Shown here: positions 63,605 to 64,000 of the stretch, piece by piece
How the letters are laid out: every line of letters begins with the position of its first letter
Position numbering within the stretch: position 1 is the stretch's first letter
Source: Paenibacillus piscarius
Lineage (GTDB): Bacteria > Bacillota > Bacilli > Paenibacillales > Paenibacillaceae
Length of the DNA stretch: 64,000 nt
Assembly (NCBI RefSeq): GCF_022234545.1
Contig: NZ_JAIEUI010000005.1
Location: forward strand, 62,001 to 126,000
Reading direction: 5' to 3'
Position numbers and translations under genes: made by a program
The notes under the pieces: generated by a model
The model's input: only the letters and a program-made list of their open reading frames with translations
The model's database searches: none
What the model was told of the DNA's origin: nothing

Positions 63605-64000
63605 TTAGATGCGGATGTAGGACTCCAGGAACATCTGGAGCTCGGAGGCACCGTCCGGCCGGATGCTGTAGCGTTCGGTGCCTTCACCGCGCAGATGTAC
63701 CCGCAGCAGCCCGGCGACCCGCAGACTGAGCAGATGGTGCATCAGCATCTCCCGGGACTGGTTCAGCTCCGATTGCATATCCCACAGGGACTTCGGCTCA
63801 CCCGCCACGAATCGCAGCAGCTTCAGCCGGGTCGGATCCGAGAGGGCCTGAGTTAAGCGGAGCAGTACCATCGGCGGCTCTTCTTCATTCTCGGAAGGGA
63901 CATCCACCGGGTATTGGACCAGCATCATATGCTTGTAGAAGCAGTAGGTATTGATTGGACGGTTATGGACCGTCGGCAGCAGGACAATGGTCTGAAGCTC
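63605..64000 (-). CDS. ArsR-type winged-helix regulator, 5' truncated
   Basis: The frame is open through the right edge, so the N-terminus is outside; 131 residues are seen. A segment VHNRPINTYCFYKHMMLVQYP precedes the winged helix, with RLTQALSDPTRLKLLRFVAGEPKSLWDMQSELNQSREMLMHHLLSLRVAGLLRVHLRGEGTERYSI covering helices 1-4 and the wing. This is the ArsR/HTH_20 pattern; no metal-binding Cys pair is visible in the visible part. A shorter start at an ATG at 63928 is possible, but upstream residues look coding. It lies directly upstream of the HAD gene, which it may regulate. Confidence 0.78.
   Translation of the reverse strand, partial: ELQTIVLLPTVHNRPINTYCFYKHMMLVQYPVDVPSENEEEPPMVLLRLTQALSDPTRLKLLRFVAGEPKSLWDMQSELNQSREMLMHHLLSLRVAGLLRVHLRGEGTERYSIRPDGASELQMFLESYIRI

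Overview
The window looks like a chromosomal segment of a moderately GC-rich, spore-forming Firmicute, most likely Paenibacillus or a close relative. The evidence is the gene order shared with Bacillus subtilis (mutS-mutL, miaA-hfq, spoVK-hflX-ynbB-glnR-glnA, lexA-yneA-ynzC), a spoVK sporulation gene, a T-box leader before proS, frequent TTG and GTG starts with strong AGGAGG-type ribosome binding sites, and SigA, SigD, LexA and GlnR sites of the Bacillus type. No rRNA, tRNA, insertion sequence, prophage or CRISPR array was found.

Layout. 1-1.6 kb: the 3' part of a putative COOH-NH2 ligase gene and a small hypothetical. 2-9.5 kb: mismatch repair and RNA modification (mutS, mutL, SAM methyltransferase, miaA, hfq), with a five-copy 51-52 bp tandem repeat between mutS and mutL. 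9.6-20.4 kb: class A penicillin-binding protein, DUF402 and YdcF proteins, spoVK, hflX, ynbB, a P-loop kinase-like gene and the glnRA operon with a clear GlnR-controlled promoter. 20.4-24.7 kb: a visibly AT-richer accessory stretch with a CTG-start membrane peptide, an HD phosphohydrolase whose 5' end carries an in-frame stop, two atypical kinases and several small proteins, one of which has a GlnR/TnrA-like site over its -35. 24.8-27 kb: SOS module with L,D-transpeptidase, lexA, yneA and ynzC, and six LexA-type sites. 27-38.7 kb: HAD phosphatase, FixH-like lipoprotein, metH, rnz, and a six-gene run (HAD, Fpg paralogue, endonuclease IV, thioredoxin, ABC ATPase, THUMP/RrmJ-type methyltransferase) in which the last five genes overlap. 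38.9-43 kb: a Ser/Thr kinase fused to a degenerate MinD-like domain, a ThiF/MoeB enzyme, a Dabb protein and an atypical response regulator. 43-46 kb: NlpC/P60 hydrolase, thiN, low-molecular-weight phosphatase, esterase. 46.2-51.4 kb: pyruvate dehydrogenase operon pdhABCD. 51.6-54.7 kb: thyA, dfrA and an unaccompanied gltD. 54.8-64 kb: SigD-type chemoreceptor, T-box-proS, small membrane protein, topoisomerase III, DsbA-like protein, HAD hydrolase and a regulator cut by the window edge.

Most genes are housekeeping and the annotation is confident. The less ordinary material is regulatory and repetitive: a family of short hairpin repeats, AATGTATG...CATACATT around a GGAAAAC core, in intergenic regions and usually just past terminators; an 18-bp perfect inverted repeat inside a response-regulator gene; a LexA box before an L,D-transpeptidase; and a GlnR-like box before an unknown small protein. 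No single locus is clearly a new multigene system. The best candidates are the hairpin-repeat family and the kinase/MinD-like fusion neighbourhood.
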